This document shows, in pieces, positions 1 through 16,583 of a DNA stretch of 64,000 nucleotides. Location of the stretch: contig NC_037647.1 of NCBI RefSeq assembly GCF_003254395.2, forward strand, positions 6,422,876-6,486,875, given 5' to 3'. The notes beneath the pieces were generated by a model. That model was not told the DNA's origin and did not search any database. It saw only the letters and a program-made list of their open reading frames with translations. The first letter of the stretch is position 1. Every line of letters begins with the position of its first letter. Origin of the DNA: Apis mellifera. Its lineage: Eukaryota > Arthropoda > Insecta > Hymenoptera > Apidae. Both the position numbers and the translations under genes were made by a program.

Positions 1-6
1 TATAAC

Positions 7-13
<7 letters not shown>

Positions 14-66
<53 letters not shown>
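14..66. repeat. TA microsatellite
   Basis: About 40 bp of uninterrupted TA dinucleotides with TG/CA variants at the edge. It sits in the intron just upstream of the first visible lebercilin exon. Confidence 0.95.
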
Positions 67-67
<1 letters not shown>

Positions 68-122
68 CACATATATAAATGTTAATTACAGGCATACTGA
101 ATACAATTATATATTTTCACAG

Positions 123-2699
123 GAATTAGCAAATGAAAATAAATTATTAAAAGCATTACAGAAAAGACAAGATTCTGCATTAAAACGTTATGAAGGAACA
201 AATGCTGAACTTCCGCGAATTATTAATTCACATCATGAAGAATTGAGAGTACTTCAAATTAAATATAAAAAATTAAAAACTTTACAAAAGGAAACATGTG
301 ATTTATTAAAAGAAAAGGAAAATGAACTTCAGCAATTACAGGTGAATATTAATATGTACAATATTTTCAAACAAAGAATAAAAAAATCAACAATTGCACA
401 CTATTTCTTAGTCACAAAATAAACATTTATTACAACTCAGTAAAGATCGCAATTTGGGAGAGAGAGAAAAGTTACAATTAGAAGTTTCTGATTTAAATCA
501 CAGAATACAAAAACAACAAGATACTATACAGGTATAATTTAATATTTATATATAATTTTTTATTTAATGCTTATAATTTAATTATTTCATTAGACACTGC
601 ATAAAAAATTGTCTCTTGAAACTAAAAGTTTAAAACAGCAATTACATTTAGAAATTTCTAAACGAAAAGAAACACAAAAACATTTAGATGAAATAACAGA
701 AAAATTAAAAACTTTAGAAAATTTACTAGACAATAAAGAACGAAGATTATATTATAATCAACAATTATTATTTCCTGATAAAAATCGACGTTTTGGCACG
801 CGATCTCTCACGAATCTTAGAGACATTAGGTACGTAAAAATAAAATTATAAATCAATCATTTATTTATATTTAATAATTTTTTTTTTTAGCTCATCAAAT
901 CCATTAAAGATATCAGAAAAAAGTAAAAAATGGCAAGCAGATGTTCAAAAAAATAGTTTGGTAAAGATTAATTTCATCAAATAATGTTTTAATATCTATA
1001 TCTTTCAAAAATAATTTTTTTTATTTAACTTATGATAATTTTTAGCCTATGTTACATACATCTGAATCAAATGATAAAAACATCAAAACAGATGAAAGAA
1101 TAAATTCAAATCAAGTTTTAGATTATGTAAAATCTGAAACAATGACAAATTTGGAACAAGTACGAAGATATCGTCTTCAGAAATCACCATGTAAAAATGT
1201 ATTGAATAATTCAGAAGAAAAATCTAAAGATTTAGAATTCGTAATAAACGAAAATTCAGAGATTATAATAGATTTAGAAAATTCAGAACAATTAAAAAAA
1301 TATGAAAGTAAAGTTCAAAAATATCAAATAAATACAGATAAATTAAAAGAAATTTATAATAATCGAAATTGTCAAAATTTTAATAAATTATTAGAAAACG
1401 ATCTTACCTATTCTTCTGAAAATAGCGAAAGTGAAAATGAAAATGAAAATAATAAAGAAACTAATAATTCTAAGCAATTACATTCAAGGTTTGCACAACT
1501 TAAATTTTTTTTTTTAAATTATTTGTTACATATAATACATAGTACATATTATTTATTATTTATAATTATAATATATTTTATCTTATTGTTTTTTTAGATT
1601 GATTAACAATGCAAATGACACTTCAGATTTAAAGGAATTAAAATTTTCTGATTCTAATATAAATAAAGATAAATATAAAGATAAATTGAAAATTTTAGTA
1701 AAAGAAAGAACAAATTCTTATGAAAGTGATTCAGAAATAGAATCTGAAATAAAAAAACAATCAATTGAACATTATCTAACAATGAATCAAAATGATACAT
1801 TTAAATTAATTTCATCTATGTATAATAATGAAACTCACTGTGATTTAAATAATATAGAAAAGTGTTCATCTCCAAAAAGTATTTTAAATGAATCACAAAA
1901 TCTTTATCAACATTTAATTGATGAAATGCATGTACAAACTAAAACTATGGAGGATGAAACCATTTATGCTCAATGTAATGTAAAAAATATCCAAACAGAA
2001 TATAAACATTCCGAAAATTTAGAGAATTTTATGTTTGAACAAGCTGTGTCAAAAATACAAGAATATAATAATGTAAACATAACAAAAGATGATTTTGAAA
2101 ATGAATCATTATCATATCCTGAAGATGAATATAATAAATTGTTCAAAACTAATAGTTTAGAATCAATAGATGATAAATCAGAAATATCGCACACAAATGA
2201 AATTATTTTTAATGATTCACAAAAAATATCTATGAAAGATGCATTAAATTCTTCAAAGAATTTGAATAAACCAATAATAAATAGAATAGATCCAACAGAA
2301 ATAGAAATGAAAACTAAAAATATATTTCTTCAAAACTATAAGAAACAAAAAAATAAATTAGATAAACAAGAAATGGAAAACGTTGATATAGTTTCATATA
2401 ATGTAAAATCTTTTAATAATGATGCAGTTCATGATATGCTAAATGATGTTAGCATTAAAAATGATAATAATATTAAAACAAAAATAACTGATTACAATAA
2501 AGAAAAGTTATTAGCATCAATGAAAGCTATTGATAATAATGAAAATATTGAATTTCTAAACCAAGATTATGAAAAACATAATACAACAGCAAAAAGAAAA
2601 CAAATAACAGAAGATGTATTCCATAATTTACATGATACATCTCATATGAAAAAAAAACAAGATATTATTAAAGATATATTTGACACTGATGTAAAATGA
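123..2699 (+). CDS. LCA5: Lebercilin-like (LCA5) ciliary coiled-coil protein, 3' part
   Basis: Six exons are joined in frame: 123-341, 412-531, 594-829, 891-960, 1046-1488 and 1598-2699 (stop TGA). They give 729 residues, and the 5' exons lie outside the window. The first 150 residues are a charged coiled coil whose opening ELANENKLLKALQKR and the later DLNHRIQKQQ and RSLTNLRDI stretches resemble the lebercilin domain of vertebrate LCA5. Lebercilin is a ciliary protein tied to intraflagellar transport; that role is family knowledge. After the domain, about 500 residues are Asn/Lys/Glu-rich, low complexity and probably disordered, with no domain I recognise. An in-frame alternative acceptor near 90 could lengthen the first visible exon. 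The family call rests on the N-terminal exons; the tail is only assigned by exon continuity. Confidence 0.8.
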
Positions 2700-4574
2700 A
2701 TCAACAGATAGTTTTAATAAATTACATTAAAATGTAAATGAATAAAAAAAATACTTAAGTATTTATAAAGTCATAGAAAAAAACATAAATTATTTAAATA
2801 ATCATAACATGTGCTATATTTTTTTTATAGTATAAAGATTATAATATATATGTGCATATCTCTATTTTATGAGAGATTAGAAACTTCTTATATATATATT
2901 TAATGTAATAAAATATTTAAGAATATACTATTAAAAGCTTTGTACATTTTTTACCTTAATTATAATCTAACTTTTAAAAAATATATGTTGTACATTAGTT
3001 TTTAGTTATTCATTTTACTTTTTACACTTAAGATAACTTGTTATATAATAATTAATATAAATTATTATTTATTTCATGTATTTATTAATAATAAAAAGTA
3101 ATACTAAAAACAAGTTTAAAAAATTTTTTGATACATAATTGAAATAATATTTATATCTATAAACTTAAAAAATAACTATATCAAAATACATAATTTTTTT
3201 AAATTAATTACAATTATTACAAATTTCAAAAATCATGACAATTAAAAATTTATTATAATAATCACATACAGATTAAAAAATCTAAATATCTAAATCTAAT
3301 ATAATTTATTAAAAAATATATTTGAATAATAATTTTTTACAGTTAAAAAACATAAAATAGTTTAATAACATATGAAATAATTTATAAAATATAATTTTTA
3401 AAAGATAAAATTTATTCAATATTTATTTTAAAGAGTTTTCAAGTTACATTGTATTACATGTTCAATAATACTGTATATGTATTTAATTATAAAATTATAA
3501 ATTATTAATTATAATAAAATAAAAATTTTTGCATTTATGCTGAATTATTATTATTTATTATATACAAAATATAAAAATTATTTTTAAAAAATATAATATT
3601 AAAAATTGCATATAAATAAACAAAAGGTTTTATTTAAATATGTATGCAAAATCTTTGTTTTACAGATTGGCAATACTGTTCTTAAGATTGACAAGAAAGG
3701 AAGCAAACAAGGAAGCAACAAAAGGAACCTGTTGTGCACAGAAGGCAGTGGAATGAAGGTACGCCGCGAATACGAATGCCATAATGAACACCAAAACAAA
3801 CTATGAATATGCTTCTAATTCATATAACGAAGGTATTTATTTATTCATTTTAAATTGAAATTCTCATTTTTTGAATATAATAATATGAATAAAAAATATA
3901 CATACTTTATTAAAAAATAGTAAAGATGAATTGAAAAACCGTCTGCTGGGCGTCCTTATGGCGTCTGCTAGAATGACGCTTGAAAAACAAATTTAATTTT
4001 AATATATAAAAAAAAATTATTTTTTTAATAATATTTAAATATTTTTCATATTAAAGCTGTACATTTTTGTTTATTATTTTTGTGAAATATTAAAATTAAA
4101 TAATGTTTTTACGAAGTACTGTCATATGTCATAATTTTAGTAAGAATAACAACATATTTATTATTATTGAAGAAATTTTAATATTCAACATAGTAAATTA
4201 AACAAAAATATATATCAATTAAATTTCTTAAAAAAAAAATAAATTAATAAAAAATTGAAAATTTATTGTTAATAATAATAAATAAGTTTTCATGTTTTTA
4301 TTTGTGCTTTAGAATTTGTAAAATTATTTATTGTTAATAAATAATCTAAAATTAATAACTTATTTTTTATCAAAATTTTTAATCTATAAAGTAATTTTGT
4401 ATCCATATTGTTTATGTTATATAAATTTTAATTATTCTAAAAATATAATTCATAAATTAATTTTTTATGAAAATATAAAAATATAAAAAAATTGAATGAA
4501 ATTTTTTAAAAATATCATGTAAAATATAATTATTTTATTTTTAATGACGATATACAATAATAATCATTTTAGGT
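2700..4574 (+). other. Lebercilin 3' UTR, then 5' leader of the zinc-finger gene
   Basis: No conserved coding sequence was found. 2700-3600 is extremely AT-rich and fits a 3' UTR and spacer. Two GC-richer islands follow. At 3666-3767 an acceptor (tttacag) and a donor (AAG|gtacgc) bracket an open 102-bp block. At 3925-3985 there is a sequence with repeated GGCGTC/GTCTGCT words. Both are most simply 5' UTR exons or promoter of the next gene, whose first coding exon begins right after an acceptor at 4572. None of this is proven without transcript data. Confidence 0.45.
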
Positions 4575-7784
<3,210 letters not shown>

Positions 7785-9922
7785 TTAAATAACAAGAATT
7801 TTTTTTAAATTAAATTGAAAATAAATAAAAATAGACTTTTAATATTTTTTAAAAAAAAATAATTATACTTTTATAATATACTTATAGTAATAGCATTAAT
7901 AAAAATACATTTGTAGTATAAATATACTACTAAAATAATGCTTTGAGTTTTTGGTTATGTAAATATTATTAGAAAAAAAATGTAGAATTATTAATTTTAT
8001 ATAATGTATATGAAAATAATATAAAATTATAAAAAAAATAAATTTATAATAAAATATTTTTAAATATTTTGATCGTGTGAGATACACAGTATTAATATAG
8101 CTTTGATATATACTAAACTTTAAAAAATGAATAAAAATACATTTATTTTTAAATGAAGAAAATTTATCTTTAAAAATTATTTAAAATATTACCTAATATT
8201 TTCAAAAATTATGTTAAATCTTTATTTAGGCATTCCAAATATTATAAAAAAAAATTAATTCTTATTAAATTTATGATAATTTTGTATGTATATATTAACA
8301 AATTAATTATATAAAATTATATACTTAAATATATAAATACAAAATATACAAAATAATATTTAATAGCAATAATATTTTTTTCTGTGCCAAATATTGGAAA
8401 ATGTAGTACAAATTCATAATTTGCTTAGCAAAAAAAAAAAAAAATTTTAATTTCAGTAATATAGTTATTTTTTGAATTCTTATATGTTTTGTACAGTTGA
8501 ATTGCTAAAACATTTATTATATTCTATATTTATTTTACAATTTATATAGAGTGTATTATCTGTTTTTATTTGTAATATTTTCTTTTTTTTATATACATAC
8601 AGATTTTTTGTCACAAAATTTATTGCAATTTATAGTAAATTAACAATTTTAATACTTTTTTTTTTAATGTTTTGAAATATTTTTATTTCTTAAAATATAG
8701 AAGCTCAAAAATGTCTTCCATAAAAATTTATTACATTTTCAATGATTTCTTACAAAAATACATAAACATATAAATAATTTATAGATATTATTTTATAGAA
8801 TTAATAAATTAAATAATAAAAATTAATGATTCAAAAAATAATATAAAATATTAAATATGCAGATTTTAGGTAATAATTTATATTATAATATTCTATTTTA
8901 AAAATATAAATTCTAAAAATGTATTTATAAATTATATATGAAATATACATATTGAAAACTCAAAACATTATCTTTTGGTAAAACAATAATGGAAACATAA
9001 CATAAATAAATAAATTATATCAATATTAATATTTTTAAACAATAATTTCAGATTTTGTACTACTTAAAACTTAATATTGCAAATGTAAAAAGATTTGTAT
9101 AATATCTTTTTCTAATGATGAAGTACAACTAAAATCTTCTAACGAAAATATATTTTAATACATATATTTACTATTATAATTATAAAAATATTTTCAAAAA
9201 AATATTAAAATATAAAAGTTAAAATAAATATTTAAAAATAAAAATATAAATGTTTAAAATAGATGAACAAAATAAAAGCATTTATTGTATTTGCATAGAA
9301 ATATGTATACAAATAAAATTGATTAAATATTGTATAAAATATAGAAATGAAGAGTTAAGAAATTATTTTCACAAAAAATATATTGTGAGATATATTTGAG
9401 ATGTGCCTTGTATGTACTATAAAGTTAAATATTAATAGTATAAAATAAATACAAAATAATAAACATAACATAAAAAATAATAATAACATACAAAATAAAC
9501 ACTAATTATATAAAAAAATATTCATATGTTTATACTAATTTTTTATTATCATTTGTAATAAACATTAATATGAAAAAAAATTTATAATTTTAGTTATATA
9601 TTGTATTTTTATATTCATTTTGTACTTAAAATAATAAAATGATTAAAAATTATTTGATAATATAATTATGAACAATGAATAATTTTTCAAAATATTTTGT
9701 ATAATAGTGTGGAATTTCTAGTGTTTTATAGTTTTGAATATTTTCGTAATTCCCAATTTTTTATATCTATAGAGACTTGACAACAGCAATAAAGAAAGAA
9801 CAGTAAAATGAATTTACTGTACCATGTATCTGTAAAGAAAAATTGTATAAAAATTTAAAATAAACGTTTTTAAACTTCATAAAAAAATGTGTAATAAATT
9901 TAAATAATTTTTTAAATAATTA
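7785..9922. other. Intergenic; convergent 3' UTRs
   Basis: 2.1 kb of very AT-rich sequence between two converging genes. I see no open frame with protein-like composition, no tRNA and no obvious repeat family. It presumably holds the 3' UTRs of the zinc-finger gene and of rasp. Confidence 0.6.
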
Positions 9923-11848
9923 TTAAGTACAAATACCATATAATATTCTATAGATGTAAATATTTCCAATTTCTTCTCCAACAAAAAAATAAAAATTGGA
10001 TATTACTGACATGGCTAATAATGGGCTTGTTAAAATACAATTGAAACGTCTGAAATTTACTTGTGATAGATATTTTTTTTGTACATTTGAATAATATTTA
10101 TTTTTTTCACCTGATTTAATTAAACTTTCAATATTTAATCCTATAAAATTCAAGAATGCCCAAATAAAAATGTTTGTTTGCATTCCATGCCATATGAAAA
10201 TAAATGTAAAACATAAAAAAGAAGCAATTAATTTGCTGAAATTTAATTTTAACAAAGGTACATAAATGTATCTGAAAAATATATTGTTTTTAAAAATTTT
10301 AATTAATCAAATATATTTTATAAAAAAATATATTAATCAAATATTTATATATTTTATCATACCTTATAAGAAATTTATATAAACCTTGATCAAAGTATTT
10401 CCACATATCAGAATATAAATGAATTCTTGCTACACATTTAGGTTGTGGAGGGGCTCTTACATTATCTATTGCACATAAAGTATGATTAAGTCCATATACC
10501 ACAACATATTTAATTAAAAAAAATTGTCCCATACAATATCCTAATCCATATAAAGCCCATGGATTTAAGTTTTTAATAATCTAATATTAATATAAAAAAA
10601 AAATAAATAAATTTTATAAATAAATTCATTTTAATAAAATTAATAATAATAATGTTATAATAAATTTTAATATTACATAAAAAAGAAAAATTACCTCTGG
10701 ATGATACTGTATTGCATTAAAATAAAGAAAATGTAAGAAAAAGTTAGTAAAAAATATCCAGAAAATATATCTAATTAAATTAAAAATAAAATTTCCAAAA
10801 TTTGCAAGTTTTAAAAATTGGGATGTTTCTATTACCTGCAAAAATATAAAAATATATTTTTTATTTGTTGTTATAATAATAATTAGTACATATATATTTT
10901 AAATAAAATATTATACATACAGAATTAATGAATTCATGATACAAAATTAATGGTCCTAAGGATAATGTAGGCAAATATAAACAATATGCTAATTTATATA
11001 GAAAATTTTGTACAAAGAAAAGCATATTATTATAATTATTTTCTAAATGTGATTTTATATTATCTATACAATAGCTAATACTTCTTAATTGAATCCAACA
11101 CATTATGAGAGTTAAAATATAATGTTCTTCATCATTAAATTTAAATATATTTTGAAAGAAACCATTCGGAATTTTTAAAAAATGTATTATAAATAAAAAT
11201 AATATATTTATTATCCATATAGTATATGTGCTACGTTTATATGTTAAAATATATAATATACTTGGTTGCATTAATGCACATAACATGCCCAATATTCCAA
11301 TATAAAAATATAAAAATAACATGGATATAAAGATGTACCAACAACATAATAGCTGAAAAAATATATAAATATATTGTTATTCATCAAATTAAATAAAAAG
11401 ATAAATTATAAAATATAAAATAAGAAAGAAAGATAAAAATATCAAACCATAAAATTTGATGTAATCTTAACAATCTGACTAACAAAATGATGAAGAAATA
11501 ACCAAGGTATTAATTTTATTATTAATGGTATCCATATTCTCCATTCTTGATCAGAAATATCTTGTTTTCTTCCAATCCATATCCATCCTGGTGCAAAGTC
11601 ACCATATAAATCATTATAATTAATAAAATCTAAAAATAATATATAATTTTATAATATAAACAGTTTATATATTTATATATAAAAAATTTTTACATATATG
11701 TAAAATATATGTTTAAATTCTTACAAGTATTAATTAAAAATACACTATAAATAGAATATAATACTGCACCCGTCCACAATAAAAAGTACAAGAAACTTTC
11801 ATATTTATGTAATTTGATGTCATTGTCTGTTATGGATGTCATTTTCAT
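9923..11848 (-). CDS. rasp: Hedgehog acyltransferase (rasp / HHAT), MBOAT family
   Basis: Six exons in transcript order, 11725-11848, 11448-11629, 10921-11352, 10695-10835, 10363-10580 and 9923-10271, give 481 residues; human HHAT is 493. The protein is polytopic. Key family words are present: SLGPLILYHEF, then SDMWKYFDQGLYKFLIRYIY, which holds the MBOAT Asp-containing motif, then FIWHG with the presumed catalytic His in a membrane segment, and near the C-terminus a GEEIGNIY..RILYG stretch matching HHAT. The family N-palmitoylates Hedgehog in the secretory pathway. GUP1/HHATL, which lacks the His, is excluded by the intact WHG. Two in-frame ATGs lie 6 bp apart, and the first is used. Confidence 0.9.
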
Positions 11849-12308
11849 TTAAAATTAAATTTACCGCTTTATCTTTATTTCGTAGATATATTTGAAAATA
11901 AAAAATTGGAATACATTTTATTACGTATTTTTTTAAATCTTATGTATTGTATTGTAAGTATATTGTAAGTTTTATAGTTTTATGCAATAAAGATGAAATA
12001 CTATCAGATACTTTAAAATATATAGGTTAGAACCTAAATAAATTTGTAAATAATAAATTTATAAATTAATATTTTGAATTTATTCAAACATAATATTACA
12101 TTTAACATGATACGAAAAGATAAATAAGATTTATAAATATTTATTTTTCATAAATATTTATTTATATCAAAAAATCATAGATTTATTTTTTTTTTGGATC
12201 AAATTTTATTTTTAGAAGATAAAATAAATATGTTAAATACATCGAAGTTAGTAAATTATTTAAATACACAATTATATATAATTTAATTATAAAATATTCC
12301 ATTTTTCA
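11849..12308. other. Spacer between APEX1-like 3' end and rasp start
   Basis: 460 bp separate the stop of the upstream same-strand AP endonuclease gene from the rasp ATG. The sequence is AT-rich with no coding signal. It must contain the rasp promoter and the APEX1 poly(A) region. Confidence 0.6.
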
Positions 12309-13792
12309 TTATATGTTGATATAAAGTACAATAGGACAATGATCACTACCATATACTTTATCTCTTATAACATTATCACAAACATTATCCTTAATTCGTT
12401 CTGATACTAAAAAATAATCCAATCTCCTGTATAAAAGAAAATTAAAAATAATAAATAAAATAATTTTAAACAATTTTAAAATGTTAATAAAAATATTTTT
12501 ACATACTCACCATCCTATATTTTTACTACGTGCATTTGCAAAATATGACCAAAATGTGTATGCATCTGTTTTATCAGGATATAAAGCTCTAAATGTATCC
12601 ACAAATCCTGTAGCTAAAAAATCTGTCATACCATCTCGTTCTTCTATAGTAAATCCAGCATTTTTTATATTTGTTTTTGGATTTCTGAGATCTAAATAGA
12701 TTAAAAAATTAATTTACACAATATTATAAATTAATTATATAAATTTCTACCTATTTCTTTGTGAGCAACATTCATATCACCACAGATAATAACAGGTTTC
12801 TTCTCATCTAGATTTCTTACATATGTTTTAAAAATTTCATTCCATTTTAATCTTTTTGGTAATGTTACTAATTTTTGACCAGCATTAGGAACATCTACAT
12901 AATTAAAAAATATAATATAAAACTATACATAGATTTATATTCATACAAAATCTAAAACTTACAAACTTACAAACATTAATTAAATAGAAATTTAGATATT
13001 CTGCAGTAATCAATCTACCTTCATTATCAAATTCAGAATTATTTAAACCATATTTTACATCAATTGGTTTTTCTTTTGTGAATAATGCAACACCACAATA
13101 CCCAGATTTTTTACCTATTTTTAATAAAAATATAAATATAAAATATAATTATAAATAAAAATTTATAATTAATTATAAATATTTATACTCTCAAGAAAAT
13201 AATAATGATATCCATTTAATTTAATTTCTTCAGGTAATTTATTGGAATCGCATTTGGTCTCTTGCAATGCAACTATATCTGCATCTTCCTTTGCAATATA
13301 TTTTATTCCATTTTTCTAAATAAACATAATAATAATAGTATAAAATTTTTTTCATATTTTTTTTCAAATTATTTTCATATATAAAATACAATAATAGATT
13401 TTTCATACTTTTATTACTGCTCTTATGCCAGAAACATTCCAACTAGATATTTTTAAATTATATTTATTTCCTGTTGCATTTAATTTTAAACAATCGAAAT
13501 TAATTTCATTTAAGTCTGTATCTGTTTTATTTATAATTGATTTTACATCTGTTTTAGCACGCTTTGCTGAAGGTTCTTCAGTGTGATCTGTATTACGTTT
13601 AGATCTTTTATTTGATGTTTCTTCTGTTTTTGATATTTTATTTTTATTCTTATTTTTAATTTCTGTAGAGTCTGACTAATTGAAAATAAGATTAAAATGT
13701 TTTTTATAAATTATCTTTAATTTGTAATAAAATGAATATATTCTATTATATATTAATCTAACCTTTAAAACTCGGCTTCGTTTTGGCGGCAT
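12309..13792 (-). CDS. APEX1: AP endonuclease 1 (APEX1 / Rrp1, ExoIII family)
   Basis: Seven exons in transcript order, 13763-13792, 13409-13675, 13189-13315, 12971-13114, 12751-12894, 12511-12691 and 12309-12426, give 336 residues. The first 90 are a basic Lys/Thr/Ser-rich tail with KRSKR-type nuclear signals. The rest is a complete endonuclease/exonuclease/phosphatase fold. Visible active-site residues are Asn in SSWNVSGIRA, Glu in ALQETKC, Tyr in YVPNAG, Asp/Asn in GDMNVAH, Asp in RLDYFL and Asp-His in GSDHCP. It incises DNA 5' of abasic sites in base-excision repair. Compared with human APE1 as I remember it, the redox Cys65 position reads Ser and Asp70 reads Ser, so repair activity is likely kept while vertebrate-type redox signalling is not expected. 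A GC-richer leader lies near 13940-13990. Confidence 0.93.
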
Positions 13793-15017
13793 GACTGCGT
13801 TTGTGTACACAAAATACTAAAAAATTATCAATACTATGATTGTAATAATAATAATGTAAAAATAACTTCTTTTATTTTGTTTTATTATGTAATAAATTAT
13901 TAATTTGAATTTAAATATATATGAAAAATTGAAAAGAATGTTTACCGGCATGAGCTTCAAGAAATTTTGAAAACTGCGCGATATCATGAAATTTAATTCA
14001 ATTGACAGTTTAATTCATGGATAAACTAAAAAAAAATATATAAATATAAACAATATTTAGGAAGATAGATATTTTAGTTTTTAATTAAGTATATTTTTAT
14101 TCTTTTATTATAAATTTTATTATAAATATATTTATTATAAATTAACATATTTATTATAATTATAAATTAACATTATTTATATATTAAATTAAAATAAATA
14201 AATTTTATATATATTATATTAAATATCAAAATAATATCAAATTTATATTAAATTTAATAATTTATAAGTGAAATTGTAAGATATTTATTCAAAATAAATG
14301 TAAAATAAATGTAATATAAAATTTACATACTTAATAATAATAATTAAATTCGCTTATAAAAAAAAACTTTATGAAATTTTTACTAAAATTAATACTATTA
14401 TTAATTTTAAATATAATATAAATTTTTATTAATACGAATGATTCCAAAATTTAATAAATTCTTATTTAAGACAATTTCCATTTTATGATTTATATTAATG
14501 ATTTAATATATATTTGATTTGAGAAAAAAATTTTATTTTAAAAAAATTAATCAACCAGATAATAGAATAATTCAAAAAATACATTTCTTTTATGTTAGAA
14601 GCATGAATGCATTTGAATAAAAATAAAATGAACATTTTTTATACTTTTTTTTATACCTAACTTCAGTTCATAATGGTATGATATTTTATAGTCAAATTAA
14701 ATTCTAAAAAAAAGTAAAGAATTATAAATATTGATCTCGATAATTATCTTTTTATATTTTATATTTTATATTTAAAATTCTTATTATATTCTAATTCAAT
14801 AAAGAGAACGATATGTTATTATTAAATAGAATATTAAAAATCAATAATTTAAATAATTTTAAGAATCAATAAATATGTAATTTATATGATTTGGTATAAA
14901 TTTCTTTATTAATAAGTATATTAGTGTTATATAAATATATATATATATATATACACATGTATAAAAAAGTAATCCACATATATCTAAAATAAGAAAAATA
15001 AAACGAATATATATTAC
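13793..15017. other. Head-to-head intergenic region (APEX1 / UPF0449)
   Basis: 1.2 kb of AT-rich sequence between divergent genes. A GC-richer patch at about 13940-13990 (ttaccggcatgagcttcaag, actgcgcg) probably marks the APEX1 transcription start. The remainder has no feature I can support apart from a short TA run near 14936-14952. Confidence 0.5.
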
Positions 15018-15544
15018 ATGAACATGTTTAGTAATAAAAAGAATAATTTACCACCAAGACCTCGTATTCCAAATTCTGAACATATGTTAGAAGATCTTAA
15101 TAATTCTTCTATAGATGACATAGCATTTAAAATAATTCATAAAGGTATTATTTTTTGTCTTTATTATAATATAATTAATATTAAAAAAAATAAAAAAAAA
15201 TATTTTAAATCATAACCTCATTTTAAACTTAAATCAAATTTAGCTAATCTCATTTTGTGTCCAATTTCAAATTCTATGTTATAATTTATTTTATAATTTA
15301 TTAATATTAATCTATATAAAAATATAAATTTTTTTCAGATGAAATTTCTGGAGAAAATTTAATGAATGCAAGTACTTCTGATACATATCAGAAAGTGAAA
15401 ATGTATTTACATATAAAACAACAGTTAAAATATTTGGAAACTACTCTTGAAAGTAAAGAACAACAACTTAAAACTGATAATGAAGAAATAAAAAGACTTG
15501 CAGATAATATTAAAAAACAAGCACAAGCTGCATTAATAACATAA
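15018..15544 (+). CDS. UPF0449 protein (C19orf25-like)
   Basis: Two exons, 15018-15144 and 15339-15544, join in phase 1 to 110 residues. The N-terminus LPPRPRIPNSEHMLEDL matches the UPF0449 signature (LPTRPxPPTxEQILEDV in the human C19orf25 protein). The second exon is an amphipathic coiled coil (SDTYQKVKMYLHIKQQ..LKTDNEEIKRLADNIKKQ) that ends the protein, like its human counterpart of similar length. The function of the family is not established, to my knowledge. The match is short but holds in order and in total length. No transmembrane or signal segment is visible. Confidence 0.8.
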
Positions 15545-15787
15545 GATTTTATATATGCAAATAATATTGAAATTTTTTGGTTTTCTTTTACAAAAAATTT
15601 TAACATAGAATTTTTCTTATGTTCATATATTAATTAATCATATAAAACAATTTTACTTATAATTAAATATTTTATTGTATCTATATAGGTAATATTTTTT
15701 ATACAAAATATTAATGCTAATATAATATATACAAGTATAATTTAAAAATTTTACAAAAATAAATCTTATAATAATCATTCTCTGACG

Positions 15788-15850
<63 letters not shown>

Positions 15851-16500
15851 GTATATAAAATAATTTAATATTCGCATTTTAATATAATATACATATTAAT
15901 ATAATACATATATAATATAGTTTATAATAATAATATAATGATATTTTTTAAATTAATCTTCTTATAATTTTTTTATAATTTTTGCAACTTTTTATGTTAA
16001 ATTTTTATGTTAAATAAGATTATAATAGCAGTTAAGAGGCATTTATAATAATATACTTGATAATAAATTTTGAATATAAATTTCATTAATTTCTATTTTG
16101 ATTTAAAAGTTTTATATTTCAAAAATTTATAAATATTTGAATATGTACTTTATAATGAAGATTTTATATCAAAAAACTATTACAACTTTTATTATATTAT
16201 TATATTATTTCAATTTTTTTTTTTAAATAATTTATTTTTTCTTTTTATTATTTAAAAGAATTCATAATATAAAAATATATAAATATAATAAAAATATAAT
16301 ATATACAAGTATAATTTAATATATAATAATTTTATAAATATTTTGATTTAGAGTTTAAAGATTAATTTGATATAAATTTTTCTCGGATTTTATACTAAAA
16401 ATAGTTCAAAATATAAAATAATATCTATTATTAAAGTTTACAACTATTTTTTTCAAAATGTCTTAAATATTGTTGTGCATTTATTCAATTATTGATATTT
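15545..16500. other. Convergent 3' region, no gene seen
   Basis: AT-rich 3' UTR and spacer between UPF0449 (+) and TMEM268 (-), including a TA microsatellite at 15797-15845. No coding or structured RNA signal was found. Confidence 0.6.
15797..15845. repeat. TA microsatellite
   Basis: About 24 perfect TA units in the convergent intergenic region. Confidence 0.95.
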
Positions 16501-16583
16501 TTAATTAGGAATGCCTATTGTAATATCATATTTAACTAATGGATCATTAAGATAAGCACACCATGTAAAGCCCGATGGATATC
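16501..16583 (-). other. TMEM268 isoform B terminal exon
   Basis: The acceptor ttttttcag is followed by 27 codons ending TAA (YPSGFTWCAYLNDPLVKYD..). The FTWCAY stretch takes the place of FCPSW in isoform A. The frame agrees with exon B only if the GC donor at 18239 is used. Confidence 0.65.
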
